DNA of 64,000 bases from Angustibacter luteus. GTDB lineage: Bacteria; Actinomycetota; Actinomycetes; Actinomycetales; Angustibacteraceae. The first letter of the stretch is position 1. Each line of letters begins with the position of its first letter. The stretch covers positions 248,001 through 312,000 of the forward strand of contig NZ_BAABFP010000002.1 in the NCBI RefSeq assembly GCF_039541115.1, read 5' to 3'. The notes under the pieces are model-generated. The model saw only the letters and a list, made by a program, of their open reading frames with translations. It ran no database searches and was not told where the DNA came from. Below are positions 27,328-36,074 of the stretch, piece after piece. The translations under genes were made by a program, and so were the position numbers.

Positions 27328-27708
27328 ATGCGCATCCTGCACGTGGCACTCCCGGCGGACTGGGCCCGCGGACACGACGACGGCAGCTACGACGTCTCGA
27401 CCCGGGGCGTCTCGCTGGTCGACGAGGGCTTCATCCACGCCTCGACCCTGGCCCAGGTCGGCCCGGTGCTCGACCGCTACTTCGCGGACGTCGCCGAGGT
27501 CGACCTGCTCGTCATCGACCTGGACAAGCTCGACCACGAGGGGGCTCAGGTGATCTGGGAGCACGTCGCGGGCTCCGACGCGCCCTTCCCGCACGTCTAC
27601 GGGGTCATCCCGGCGCAGACCGTCGTGGACGTCGTCCGCCTGGAGCACGCCCCCGGCGGCCCGTGGGAGGTCCCGCAGATCGCTGACGTCGCCACCGGCC
27701 CCGCCTGA
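27328..27708 (+). CDS. DUF952 family protein
   Basis: A 126-aa protein of the DUF952 family, related in fold to glutathione-S-transferase-like or ADP-ribosyl-type small domains of unknown function. The family pattern is seen in ILHVALPADW at the start, SLVDEGFIHASTLAQVGPVL in the middle and PFPHVYGVIPAQTVVDVV near the end. Soluble and single-domain. It is divergent from the hydrolase. A short inverted-repeat element follows its stop at once (27710). Confidence 0.85.
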   Translation: MRILHVALPADWARGHDDGSYDVSTRGVSLVDEGFIHASTLAQVGPVLDRYFADVAEVDLLVIDLDKLDHEGAQVIWEHVAGSDAPFPHVYGVIPAQTVVDVVRLEHAPGGPWEVPQIADVATGPA

Positions 27709-27709
27709 C

Positions 27710-27766
27710 GTTGATCACGTTCAGTGGGTGAGCACCCGCTTCTCGAGGCGAACGTCCCTCGAGAAG
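27710..27766. repeat. second, apparently truncated copy of the inverted-repeat element
   Basis: GTTGATCACGTTCAGT (27710-27725) matches the end of the 20877 element. The perfect 10-bp inner hairpin CTTCTCGAGG/CCTCGAGAAG (27739-27748, 27757-27766) has an 8-nt loop. Similarity continues weakly to about 27790, but the right terminal repeat is missing. It starts two bases after the DUF952 stop codon. Confidence 0.65.
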
Positions 27767-27804
27767 TGGACGTAAACCTGCAGTAGCTGGCGTCGCTGCT
27801 GCCG

Positions 27805-28107
27805 TCAGCGGCCGGGACGGCGGTGGCTGCGCCGCGACCAGCACGGCGTGTGCCAGTGCCGTCGGTCGCCGAGGGAGTCCGCGTCGCTGCGCGCGCCGTC
27901 CGCGGGCCAGGCGACGACGTGCGGCTGGCCGGCGGGCACCTCCTGGGAGCAGCCGGGGCACCGGTAGGCCTTCGTGGACGACGGCCCCGCCACCGAGCGG
28001 ACGAACCACTCGCCGTCCGGGTGCGACTCGCGCCGCGCCGCGCCGCCCAGCGCCCGCGCGACGTCCAGGTCGGACTCGTCGCGGCGACGGCGGTTGGCGC
28101 GGGGCAC
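27805..28107 (-). CDS. small zinc-ribbon-like protein
   Basis: A 100-aa basic protein, conserved in many actinobacteria as an uncharacterised family. It has one likely zinc site: YRCPGCSQEV supplies CxxC and the later RRHWHTPCW supplies His and Cys. The N-terminus (MPRANRRRRDESDLDVARAL) is very basic. The GTG start has GAGAAT six bases upstream as a possible leaderless -10. It lies downstream of the dehydrogenase gene on the same strand, separated by a copy of the TGATCATGCACGTTCGCC repeat. Function unknown; nucleic-acid binding is possible. Confidence 0.75.
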   Translation of the reverse strand: MPRANRRRRDESDLDVARALGGAARRESHPDGEWFVRSVAGPSSTKAYRCPGCSQEVPAGQPHVVAWPADGARSDADSLGDRRHWHTPCWSRRSHRRPGR

Positions 28108-28133
28108 GCCGTGATTCTCTCAGGCGTCGGCGG

Positions 28134-28153
28134 GGCGAACGTGCATGATCACC
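28134..28153 (-). repeat. 3'-end repeat copy downstream of the 3-hydroxyacyl-CoA dehydrogenase gene
   Basis: GGCGAACGTGCATGATCACC on the plus strand. In the sense direction of the minus-strand gene it begins six nucleotides after the stop codon at 28160-28162. Confidence 0.8.
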
Positions 28154-28159
28154 GCGGGG

Positions 28160-29938
28160 TCAGGCGTACGTGCGGAAGCCGCGGCCCACCTTGCGGCCGA
28201 GGTAGCCCGCGGTGACGAGCTGCTCGAGCAGCGGCGCCGGCGAGAACCCGCGCTCGCGGAACTCGAGGTACAGCTCGCGCTGGATGGTGTGCGAGACGTC
28301 CAGCCCGACGACGTCCAGCAGCTCGAACGGACCCATCGGGTACCCGCAGCCGGTCTTCATGGCGGTGTCGATGTCGTCCGCGGACGCGTAGTGCGCCTCG
28401 AGCATCTTGACCGCGTCGTTCAGGTACGGGAAGAGCAACGCGTTGACGATGAACCCGGCGCGGTCACCGCAGCTCACGGGGTGCTTGCCGATCTGCCGGC
28501 ACAGCTCCGTCACGGTGGCGACCACGTCGTCCGCGGTGGACACCGTGTGCACGACCTCGACCAGCTTCATGACCGGCGCGGGGTTGAAGAAGTGCATGCC
28601 GACGACGTCGCCCGGACGGGACGTCGCGGCCGCGCACTCCACCACGGGCAGCGACGAGGTGGTGGTGGCCAGGATCGCGCCGGGCTTGCAGATCTCGTCG
28701 AGGTTCTCGAACAGCGCCTGCTTGACGCCGAGGTCCTCCACGACCGCCTCGACGACGAGGTCGACCGCCGCCAGGTCCTCCAGCCGCGAGGTGCCGCGCA
28801 CCCGGGCGAGCGCGGCGTCCCGCTCGGCCTCGTCGAGCTTGCCGCGCTGGACTGCCTTCTCCAGGCTCTTGGTCAGCGCGGTGCGCACCGCGTCGACCTT
28901 GGCGGCGCTGCGCGCGACGTAGACGACGTCCAGGCCGCCCTTGGCGAGCACCTCGACGATGCCGGTCGCCATGGTGCCCGAGCCCACGACCCCGACCAAG
29001 GCGATCGAGCGCACGGCGACGTGCTCGCCCGGCTCGTCCGCGGGGGTCAGGGTGTCCGCGACGACGGCGCTCGAGCCGGCCTCGGCGTACTTGTAGAAGC
29101 CCTGACCGCTCTTGCGGCCCTTCAGGCCCGCGGTGACCATCTGCTTCAGGATCGGGCTCGGGGCGTGCAGCCGGTCGCGGCCCTGCTTGTACATCGTGTC
29201 GAGGATCTCGTAGGCGGTGTCCAGGCCGATCAGGTCCATCAGGGCCAGCGGGCCCATCGGCAGGCCGCAGCCGAGCTGCATGGCGGCGTCGATGTCCTCG
29301 CGGGTGGCGTAGCGCGACTCGAACATCGACACGGCGTGGTTCAGGTAGCCGAACAGCAGCGCGTTCGCGATGAAGCCGGCCTTGTCACCGACCACGACGG
29401 GCATCTTGCCGAGCCGCGCGGCGAGCGCCTTCACGTCGTCCACGACGTCGTCCTCGGTGACCACGGTGCGGATCACCTCGACGAACTTCAGCACCGGGGC
29501 CGGGTTGAAGAAGTGCAGGCCCACGACGCGGCGGGGGTTGTGCGTGGCCACGGAGATCTCGGTGACCGACAGGCTCGAGGTGTTCGTGGCCAGGATGGCG
29601 TCGGCCCGCACGATCGAGTCGAGCTTGCCGAAGATCTCGCGCTTGAGGTTGAGCTGCTCGGGGACGGCCTCGACGACCAGGTCGCAGTCGGCGAGGTCCT
29701 CCAGGCTGGAGGCGAACCGGACGCGGCCGATGAGCTCGGCCTGCTCGGCCTCGCTGAGCTTGCCGCGGGCGACCGCGCGTCCGGTGGAGTGCTCCAGGTG
29801 GCCCTTGCCCCGCTCCAGCCCGGCCGGGTCGGCCTCCACGGCGACGACGTCCAGCCCGTTGCGGGCGAACACCTCCACGATCCCGGCGCCCATCGTGCCC
29901 AGGCCCACCACACCGATCGTGCTCAGCTCACGCGCCAT
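28160..29938 (-). CDS. 3-hydroxyacyl-CoA dehydrogenase with two tandem modules
   Basis: A 592-aa protein made of two complete NAD-dependent 3-hydroxyacyl-CoA dehydrogenase units. Module 1 (1-290) has VGLGTMGAGIVEV, the catalytic-His motif GLHFFNPAPV and the C-terminal GLPMGPLALMDLIGLD. Module 2 (about 305-592) repeats these as VGSGTMATGIVEV, GMHFFNPAPV and GYPMGPFELLDVVGLD. Both Rossmann loops and both catalytic motifs look intact. It probably oxidises 3-hydroxybutyryl-CoA or longer acyl-CoAs. The ATG (MARELSTIGVVG) is preceded by GGAGG; the open frame upstream has no coding character. A divergent nucS lies 154 bp away. Confidence 0.92.
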   Translation of the reverse strand: MARELSTIGVVGLGTMGAGIVEVFARNGLDVVAVEADPAGLERGKGHLEHSTGRAVARGKLSEAEQAELIGRVRFASSLEDLADCDLVVEAVPEQLNLKREIFGKLDSIVRADAILATNTSSLSVTEISVATHNPRRVVGLHFFNPAPVLKFVEVIRTVVTEDDVVDDVKALAARLGKMPVVVGDKAGFIANALLFGYLNHAVSMFESRYATREDIDAAMQLGCGLPMGPLALMDLIGLDTAYEILDTMYKQGRDRLHAPSPILKQMVTAGLKGRKSGQGFYKYAEAGSSAVVADTLTPADEPGEHVAVRSIALVGVVGSGTMATGIVEVLAKGGLDVVYVARSAAKVDAVRTALTKSLEKAVQRGKLDEAERDAALARVRGTSRLEDLAAVDLVVEAVVEDLGVKQALFENLDEICKPGAILATTTSSLPVVECAAATSRPGDVVGMHFFNPAPVMKLVEVVHTVSTADDVVATVTELCRQIGKHPVSCGDRAGFIVNALLFPYLNDAVKMLEAHYASADDIDTAMKTGCGYPMGPFELLDVVGLDVSHTIQRELYLEFRERGFSPAPLLEQLVTAGYLGRKVGRGFRTYA

Positions 29939-30080
29939 CGCGTCCGTTCCTCCGTCTGCTCGGGCGGCTCCACCGTCGAAACCGCCGACAGGCATCCTCC
30001 CAGAGCCGGGGCACCGATCCCCAGTCCCGTGACGAACGCCACGCTGGACGACGCCTCCGCGGGACGCCGGGGGCGCCGGG

Positions 30081-30086
30081 TACGCT
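30081..30086 (+). promoter_or_regulatory. leaderless -10 element of nucS
   Basis: TACGCT ends six bases before the GTG at 30093; no ribosome-binding site is present. Confidence 0.5.
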
Positions 30087-30092
30087 GCGCCG

Positions 30093-30788
30093 GTGCGTCT
30101 GGTCATTGCCCGCTGCTCCGTCGACTACGACGGGCGGCTCACCGCCCACCTCCCCCTCGCCACCCGGCTGCTGCTGGTCAAGGCGGACGGCAGCGTGCTC
30201 GTGCACTCCGACGGCGGCTCGTACAAGCCGCTGAACTGGATGAGCCCGCCGTGCACGCTCGAGGTGGGCGAGCCCGCCGAGGCGGACGTCGTCGCCGGGG
30301 TCACGCAGCTCTGGACCGTCCGGCACGCCAAGACCGAGGACCGCCTGGTGGTCCGGATCCACGAGGTGCTGCACGACTCCGCGCACGAGCTCGGCGTGGA
30401 CCCGGGACTGGTCAAGGACGGCGTCGAGGCGCACCTGCAGCAGCTGCTGGCCGAGCAGATCACCACGCTCGGCGACGGGTACAGCCTGGTGCGCCGCGAG
30501 TACATGACGGCCATCGGCCCCGTCGACATCCTCTGCCGGGACGGCGCGGGCGCCAGCATCGCGGTGGAGATCAAGCGACGCGGCGAGATCGACGGCGTCG
30601 AGCAGCTCACCCGCTACCTCGAGCTGATGAACCGGGACCCGCACCTGGCCCCGGTCACCGGGATCTTCGCGGCGCAGGAGATCAAGCCGCAGGCCCGCAC
30701 GCTGGCCCAGGACCGCGGCATCCGCTGCGTGACGCTCGACTACGCCGCGCTGCGCGGGCACGACGACGTGGAGTCCCGGCTCTTCTGA
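30093..30788 (+). CDS. nucS: mismatch-specific endonuclease NucS/EndoMS
   Basis: A 231-aa nuclease that cuts both strands at mismatches, the non-canonical mismatch repair of actinobacteria lacking MutS/MutL. The N-terminal DNA-binding domain (1-110) is followed by the nuclease core with Asp145 ([10 protein letters not shown]), Glu159 and Lys161 (AVEIKRRG). The last residues ESRLF are the expected beta-clamp-binding peptide. Full family length. GTG start after a TACGCT hexamer. It is convergent with the exporter genes that end at 30817. Confidence 0.96.
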   Translation: MRLVIARCSVDYDGRLTAHLPLATRLLLVKADGSVLVHSDGGSYKPLNWMSPPCTLEVGEPAEADVVAGVTQLWTVRHAKTEDRLVVRIHEVLHDSAHELGVDPGLVKDGVEAHLQQLLAEQITTLGDGYSLVRREYMTAIGPVDILCRDGAGASIAVEIKRRGEIDGVEQLTRYLELMNRDPHLAPVTGIFAAQEIKPQARTLAQDRGIRCVTLDYAALRGHDDVESRLF

Positions 30789-30816
30789 GAGCCGTTGCCG
30801 CGCAGTCGATCGCGAC

Positions 30817-32652
30817 TCAGACGAGCGAGTCCGCCCACTGGCGGTGCAGGGTCGCGTACCGGCCGCCACCACCGACCAGCTCGGACGGCGTCCCGTCCTC
30901 GACGACCCGGCCGGCCTCCAGCACCAGCACCCGGTCGGCGATCTCCACCGTCGACAGCCGGTGGGCGATGATGATCGCCGTCCGGTCAGCCAGGATGGTG
31001 CGCAGCGCCTGCTGGACGAGCCGCTCGCTCGGGATGTCCAGCGAGGACGTCGCCTCGTCCAGCACCAGCACCGCGGGGTCGGCCAGGAAGGCCCGGGCGA
31101 ACGACACCAGCTGCCGCTGCCCGGCCGACAACCGCCCGCCACGTTTGGCCACGTCGGTGTCGTAGCCCTGCGGCAGCCGCGAGATGAAGTCGTGCGCGCC
31201 GATCTCGCGAGCGGCCGCCTCGACCTGCTCGCGGGTCGCGCCGGGCCGGCCGAAGGCGATGTTGTCCGCCACCGTGCCGGTGAACAGGAAGCTCTCCTGG
31301 GTGACGGTGACCACGGCGCGGTGCAGGTCGGCGTCCCCCAGGTCGTGCAGGTCGATCCCGTCCAGCGCGACGCTGCCCTGCACCGGGTCCCAGACCCGGC
31401 CGACGAGCCGGGCGATGGTGGTCTTGCCCGCTCCGGTACGCCCGACCAGGGCCACGGTCTGGCCGGCCGGCACGTGCAGGTCGAGGTGCGGCAGCACCAC
31501 GCGGTCGCGGTAACCGAACTGCACGCCTGACAACCGCAGGTCGCCGCGGGCCTTCGGCAGCGGCCGAGCCGACTCGGGCTCCTGGACCGACAGCGGCTCG
31601 TCGAGCACCCCGGCCAGCTTCTCGAGCGCGGCGGTCGCGGACTGGAACGAGTTGAAGAACTGCGACAGGTCCTGCAGCGGGTCGAAGAACCGGCGCAGGT
31701 AGAGCAGGAACGCGGTCAGCACGCCGATCTGCAGGTCCCCGTCCATCACCCGGTACCCGCCGAACAGCAGCACCACGCCGATCGTCAGGTTGCCGACCAG
31801 CTTGATGCCCGGCATGTAGACGGCGATCAGGTCGAACGAGCGCTTCGTGGTGAGCCGGTACTCCTCGTTCAGGCCGAGGAAGATCTCCTCGTTGCGCGGC
31901 TCCCGCCGGAACGCCTGCACGGCGCGCAGGCCGCCGAACGTCTCGACGAACTGCACGATGACCCGGGCGACGGCCTCCCGCGAGGACCGGTACGCCTTGC
32001 CCGACTCCCGGCGGAACCACACCGTGAGCGCCACCAGCGGGATGAACGAGGTCAGGCCGACCAGCGCGAGCGGCACGTCGAGCAGCAGCATCGTGATGCC
32101 GATCGTGACGATCGACAGCCCGGCCACCACGACCGCCTGGACGCCGTCGGCCAGGAACTCCGAGATCGCGTCCATGTCCGAGGTCTGCCGGGAGATGACC
32201 CGCCCCGAGGTGTACTCCTCGTGGAACGCCTGGGACAGCCGCTGGAAGTGGTCGAACACCCGTCGCCGCAGGTCGAGGACGACGTCCTGGCCGATCCGCG
32301 CGGTGAGCACCAGGAAGCTGCGCTGGGACACCATCTGGATCGCGGTGGCCAGCAGCAGCGCGACGATCACCGTGACGATGGGTCCGGCGTCCTGGTCGTC
32401 GATGAGCGGCGGGAGCCCCTTGTCGATGCCGAGCCCGACCAGCAGCGGACCGGCGAGCGCCGCGAGGTTCTGGACGACGATCAGCGCGACGAGCAGCCAG
32501 ATCCCGCGCTTGTGCGGGCGCAGCACGCTCTTGAGCAGCCGCGACGTCCGGGCCTGCAGCAGCGCCGAGACGCTCGCGGAGACCTCGTCGTGCTTCTCGG
32601 CGGCGACACCGCGCCAGCCCTGGTCCGTGGGGGTGGGGGTGCGGGTGCTCAC
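30817..32652 (-). CDS. ABC exporter half-transporter, second subunit
   Basis: A 611-aa fused transmembrane-ATPase protein. Six helices lie at about 50-330 (IWLLVALIVVQNLAALAGPL onward), and the ATPase has Walker A GRTGAGKTT, signature RLSAGQRQLVSFARAFL, Walker B VLVLDEATSSLD and switch His IAHRLST. The first subunit has a canonical LSGGQ signature while this one reads LSAGQ. The GTG (MSTRTPTPTDQGW) overlaps the first subunit's stop (GTGA), so they form a heterodimer of the multidrug or lipid exporter type; the frame upstream is a shadow. Confidence 0.92.
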   Translation of the reverse strand: MSTRTPTPTDQGWRGVAAEKHDEVSASVSALLQARTSRLLKSVLRPHKRGIWLLVALIVVQNLAALAGPLLVGLGIDKGLPPLIDDQDAGPIVTVIVALLLATAIQMVSQRSFLVLTARIGQDVVLDLRRRVFDHFQRLSQAFHEEYTSGRVISRQTSDMDAISEFLADGVQAVVVAGLSIVTIGITMLLLDVPLALVGLTSFIPLVALTVWFRRESGKAYRSSREAVARVIVQFVETFGGLRAVQAFRREPRNEEIFLGLNEEYRLTTKRSFDLIAVYMPGIKLVGNLTIGVVLLFGGYRVMDGDLQIGVLTAFLLYLRRFFDPLQDLSQFFNSFQSATAALEKLAGVLDEPLSVQEPESARPLPKARGDLRLSGVQFGYRDRVVLPHLDLHVPAGQTVALVGRTGAGKTTIARLVGRVWDPVQGSVALDGIDLHDLGDADLHRAVVTVTQESFLFTGTVADNIAFGRPGATREQVEAAAREIGAHDFISRLPQGYDTDVAKRGGRLSAGQRQLVSFARAFLADPAVLVLDEATSSLDIPSERLVQQALRTILADRTAIIIAHRLSTVEIADRVLVLEAGRVVEDGTPSELVGGGGRYATLHRQWADSLV

Positions 32653-34439
32653 GAGGCGCGCACCTCCTCCTCCTGGCCGAGGACGTCGGCGTACTCCGGC
32701 ACGGTGGCCATCAGGTCCGAGTGCGTGCCGACCGCCTGGACCCGACCGTCCCGCAGCAGCGCGACCCGGTCGGCGAGCGCGACGGTGCTGGGCCGGTGGA
32801 CGACGACGATCGCGGTGGTGGTCGACAGCACCCGAGCGAGGGCCCGCTCCACGAGGTGCTCGGTCTCGACGTCCAGCGCGGACAGCGGGTCGTCCAGCAC
32901 CAGGACGGCGGGGCGGCCGATGACTGCCCGGGCCAGGGCGAGTCGCTGGCGCTGGCCACCGGACAGCGACATGCCCTGCTCGCCCACCCGGGTCTGCAGC
33001 CCCCACGGCAGGTCGTGCACGAAGTCGGCCTGGGCCAGCGCGAGCGCCTGCTCGACCTCGGCGTCGGTGGCATCCGGGTGCCCGAGGGTCACGTTCTCGC
33101 GGACGCTGGCAGAGAACAGGATCGGCTCCTCGAAGGCGGTCGCGACCGCGCTGCGCAGGGACTGCAGGGTGAGCTCACGGACGTCGTGGCCGTCGATCGT
33201 GACGCGCCCCTGCGTGACGTCCGCCAGCCGCGGGACGAGCATCGCGAGGGTGCTCTTGCCGGACCCGCTGCTGCCCACGATCGCGAGCGTCTCGCCGGGC
33301 CGGACGTCCAGGTCGACGCCGGCCAGCACCGGCTCGTCGCTGCCCTCGAACGCGAAGGTCACCCCCTCGAACCGGACGTGCCCGCGGGCTCGCTCGAGCG
33401 GCTGTGCCTGCGGGTCGTCGCGGATGGCCGGGACGGTGTCGTAGACCTCGTAGACCCGTTGTGCCGCAGTGGCTGCCTCCTGCGCGGAGGCCAGGATGAA
33501 GCCGAGGGCCTCGACCGGCCAGACCAGCTGGAGCACCAGGGTGATGAAGGCGACGAGCCCGCCCAGGGTGAGCCGCCCCGAGCTCACGGCGAACGCGCCG
33601 AGCAGCATCACCAGGGCCAGCGCCACGTTCGGGATCAGGTCGAGGAACGACACGAAGCCGGCCCGGAGCCGGGCCTGCTCGAGCTGGGTGCCGCGCAGGG
33701 TGCGCGCGCTCTCGTCGAAGCGCCCAGCGACCAGCTCGCGCCGCCCGAAGGCCTTGATCACCCGCAGACCGGTCGCGGCCTCCTCGACCTGGGTGGCGAC
33801 GTCCCCCTGCTGGTCCTGGACCCGGCGTGAGATCCGCCGGTAGCGCCGCTCGAAGCGCGCGCACAGCGGGATGACGGGCAGCAGCGTGACCGCGACCAGG
33901 GTGCCCAGCAGGGCGTCCTTGTGCACGAGCAGCCCGATGATCGTGGCGAACGTGGCCACGTTCACGATGAGGAAGACCACGCCGAAGCCGGTGAACCGTC
34001 GGATGGCCGAGAGGTCGGAGGTGGCCCGGGACAGCAGCTGCCCGGACTGCCACTGGTCGTGGAAGGACGGCGGCAGCGCCTGCAGGTGGATGTAGAGGTC
34101 GTCGCGCATGCGGCGCTCGATGCCCAAGGTCGCGGTGTTCTGCACCCAGCGGCGGATGAAGATGAGCACGGCCTCCGCGACGCCGAGGCCGATGGCCAGC
34201 AGCGCGAGCGGCAGCAGGCCGGCCTTGTCGTGGTGGGCGATCGGGCCGTCCACCACCTTGGCCGTGACCAGCGGGACGACGATGCTGGCCGCGACCCCGC
34301 CCAGGGCCGCCAGCACCATGACCACCATGCGCCAGGCGTAGGGCCGAACGTAGGGCCGCATGCGCCACAGGGATGCGATGGCACCCGAGCTCGGGCGCTC
34401 GGGCGCGGCCGTCTCGGGTGGGAGCGTGGAGGGAGTCAC
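32649..34439 (-). CDS. ABC exporter half-transporter, first subunit
   Basis: A 596-aa half-transporter with six helices in residues 30-310 and an ATPase domain: Walker A GSSGSGKST, signature SLSGGQRQRLALARAVI, and Walker B VLVLDDPLSALD. The acid after Walker B is Asp (DDPLSALD) instead of the catalytic Glu, and the switch position reads VVHRPSTV. In heterodimeric exporters one degenerate site of this kind is usual, with the partner (30817; DEATSS) carrying the Glu. GTG start after a strong TATAGT hexamer. Divergent from ohr. Confidence 0.92.
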   Translation of the reverse strand: MTPSTLPPETAAPERPSSGAIASLWRMRPYVRPYAWRMVVMVLAALGGVAASIVVPLVTAKVVDGPIAHHDKAGLLPLALLAIGLGVAEAVLIFIRRWVQNTATLGIERRMRDDLYIHLQALPPSFHDQWQSGQLLSRATSDLSAIRRFTGFGVVFLIVNVATFATIIGLLVHKDALLGTLVAVTLLPVIPLCARFERRYRRISRRVQDQQGDVATQVEEAATGLRVIKAFGRRELVAGRFDESARTLRGTQLEQARLRAGFVSFLDLIPNVALALVMLLGAFAVSSGRLTLGGLVAFITLVLQLVWPVEALGFILASAQEAATAAQRVYEVYDTVPAIRDDPQAQPLERARGHVRFEGVTFAFEGSDEPVLAGVDLDVRPGETLAIVGSSGSGKSTLAMLVPRLADVTQGRVTIDGHDVRELTLQSLRSAVATAFEEPILFSASVRENVTLGHPDATDAEVEQALALAQADFVHDLPWGLQTRVGEQGMSLSGGQRQRLALARAVIGRPAVLVLDDPLSALDVETEHLVERALARVLSTTTAIVVVHRPSTVALADRVALLRDGRVQAVGTHSDLMATVPEYADVLGQEEEVRAS

Positions 34440-34447
34440 TTAGGGTA

Positions 34448-34453
34448 ACTATA
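34448..34453 (-). promoter_or_regulatory. leaderless -10 element of the exporter operon
   Basis: TATAGT (minus strand), the closest to consensus in the window, ends eight bases before the GTG at 34439. Confidence 0.55.
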
Positions 34454-34553
34454 CGCTTCCCCGCCGACAGTGCTCACCGGATTTTCGACCGTGTCGCTGA
34501 TCACGTCGGCGAATCCCGGGAAGAAATCGGACAGCGGCGCTGCTGCCGCCTGC

Positions 34554-34985
34554 ATGACCAACACCCCCACGAAGATCGTGTACACGGCCCGCGCCAGCGC
34601 CACGGGCGGCCGCAGCGGCCACGCCACCAGCGAGGACGGGATCCTGGACCTCGACCTCACGGCCCCCAAGGAGATGGGCGGCCCAGGCACCGGAACCAAC
34701 CCCGAGCAGCTGTTCGCCGCGGGGTTCTCCGCGTGCTTCCAGGGCGCCCTCGGCCTGGTCGCCAAGCAGCAGGGCATCGACACGTCCCGCTCCCTGGTCA
34801 CCGCAGCCGTCGGCTTCGGTCCCGAGGGCGACAGCTACGCCATCACGGTCGACCTGGAGATCGCCATCCCGGACGTCGACCTGGAGACGGCGCAGCAGCT
34901 GGCCGACGCCGCGCACCAGGTGTGCCCGTACTCGAAGGCCACCCGCGGCAACGTCCCGGTGACCGTCAAGGCCGTCGCGGCCTGA
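34554..34985 (+). CDS. ohr: organic hydroperoxide resistance protein Ohr
   Basis: A 143-aa thiol peroxidase of the Ohr/OsmC family that detoxifies organic hydroperoxides using lipoylated partners. The two redox cysteines are in GFSACFQGAL (peroxidatic) and HQVCPYSKATRGN (resolving); the Arg/Glu active-site partners lie in GRSGHATSEDG and TNPEQLFAAG. The ATG of MTNTPTKIVYTARA gives the usual length; an in-frame GTG at 34470 would add 28 poorly conserved residues. The usual neighbour OhrR is not present. It shares a 114-bp divergent promoter region with the ABC exporter. Confidence 0.93.
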   Translation: MTNTPTKIVYTARASATGGRSGHATSEDGILDLDLTAPKEMGGPGTGTNPEQLFAAGFSACFQGALGLVAKQQGIDTSRSLVTAAVGFGPEGDSYAITVDLEIAIPDVDLETAQQLADAAHQVCPYSKATRGNVPVTVKAVAA

Positions 34986-35000
34986 GCCACCGCACACGGG

Positions 35001-35006
35001 TAGCGT
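35001..35006 (+). promoter_or_regulatory. leaderless -10 element of the lactonase gene
   Basis: TAGCGT ends seven bases before the GTG at 35014. Confidence 0.45.
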
Positions 35007-35013
35007 TCGCCGG

Positions 35014-36045
35014 GTGAGCCCCGACCATGACGTGCACGAGCTGCTCATCGGCAGCTACACGACGGGGACGGGCTCGCCCGGTGTCGTGCGGGCCGAGCTC
35101 GACCCGACGACGGGGGCGTTGCGCGCCACCGGATCCGTGGCGCTCACCGATCCGTCGTGGATCGCGACGTCGAACGACGGCGTCACCCTGTACGCGGCCG
35201 CCGAGCACACCGGTGGCACGGTCGCGTCCGTGTCACTGACGGACCCTGAGGACACCATCGTGCGCGCGGGTGCCGGCGACGACCCGTGCCACCTGGTGGT
35301 GCACCGCGGTCACGTGGTCGTGGCGGGGTACACCTCGGGCACCATCGCGGCCTTCGCGCTGGACGATGACGGCGGGGTCGGACGCCGCACCGGCCTGGTG
35401 CAGCACAACGGCTCCGGGCCGCACGAACGGCAGAGCGCCGCGCACGTCCACCAGGTGCGCGAGTCCCCCGACGGCCGGCACCTGCTGGTGAGCGACCTCG
35501 GCGCCGACTCGGTCACCACCTACCGGCTGGACGACGACGGCCGGCTCATCGAGATCTCGCGCACCGCCGCACCGGCCGGCAGCGGACCCCGCCACCTCAC
35601 CTTCCACCCGTCGGGCCGGGCGGCCCTGCTCGTCCTGGAGCTGGCCGGGGCGGTCGCGCTCTGCCGCTACGACCCGGACGCCGGGCGGCTCAGCGTCGGC
35701 ACCGTCGTCCCGCTCGACGTGCCCGGGCTGCCGTCGGAGGTGCTCGTCACCGCCGACGGTCACCACGCGTACGTCGGCGTGCGAGACACCGACGGCGCCG
35801 GTCGGGACGCCATCGTCCACCTCGGTCTAGCGGTCGCCGGGTCGGCCGCCCGACGCCTCGGGGTGCACCATCCCGGTGGGGCGTTCCCCCGCCACCTCGC
35901 GCTGGAACCGGACGAGCGGTGGCTGCTGTCCGCCAACCAGTGGTCCGGCACCGTCACCTCGCTCCCGCTCGGCCCGGATGGCGCCCCTGGGCCACCAGCC
36001 GGAACGGTCGACGTCCCCGGCGCCGCCTGCATCCTGGTGCGCTGA
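35014..36045 (+). CDS. lactonase family beta-propeller (6-phosphogluconolactonase-like)
   Basis: A 343-aa seven-bladed propeller of the lactonase family that includes YbhE-type 6-phosphogluconolactonase. Repeated blade motifs are SYTTGTGSPGVVRAELDPTT, SPDGRHLLVSDLGADSVTTY, GSGPRHLTFHPSGRAALLVL and PRHLALEPDERWLLSANQWS. No signal peptide, so likely cytosolic. It may hydrolyse 6-phosphogluconolactone in the pentose-phosphate route or another sugar lactone. The GTG follows TAGCGT by seven bases and the stop of ohr by 28 bp. It is convergent with the secreted-protein pair. Confidence 0.88.
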   Translation: MSPDHDVHELLIGSYTTGTGSPGVVRAELDPTTGALRATGSVALTDPSWIATSNDGVTLYAAAEHTGGTVASVSLTDPEDTIVRAGAGDDPCHLVVHRGHVVVAGYTSGTIAAFALDDDGGVGRRTGLVQHNGSGPHERQSAAHVHQVRESPDGRHLLVSDLGADSVTTYRLDDDGRLIEISRTAAPAGSGPRHLTFHPSGRAALLVLELAGAVALCRYDPDAGRLSVGTVVPLDVPGLPSEVLVTADGHHAYVGVRDTDGAGRDAIVHLGLAVAGSAARRLGVHHPGGAFPRHLALEPDERWLLSANQWSGTVTSLPLGPDGAPGPPAGTVDVPGAACILVR

Positions 36046-36074
36046 GCCGCCCCAGGGTGGGCCGGGCCGGTGTC

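Noticed and set aside
28145-31165. 1006-aa plus-strand open frame
   Set aside because: It runs antisense through the 3-hydroxyacyl-CoA dehydrogenase gene and out of frame through nucS. No family motif is seen.
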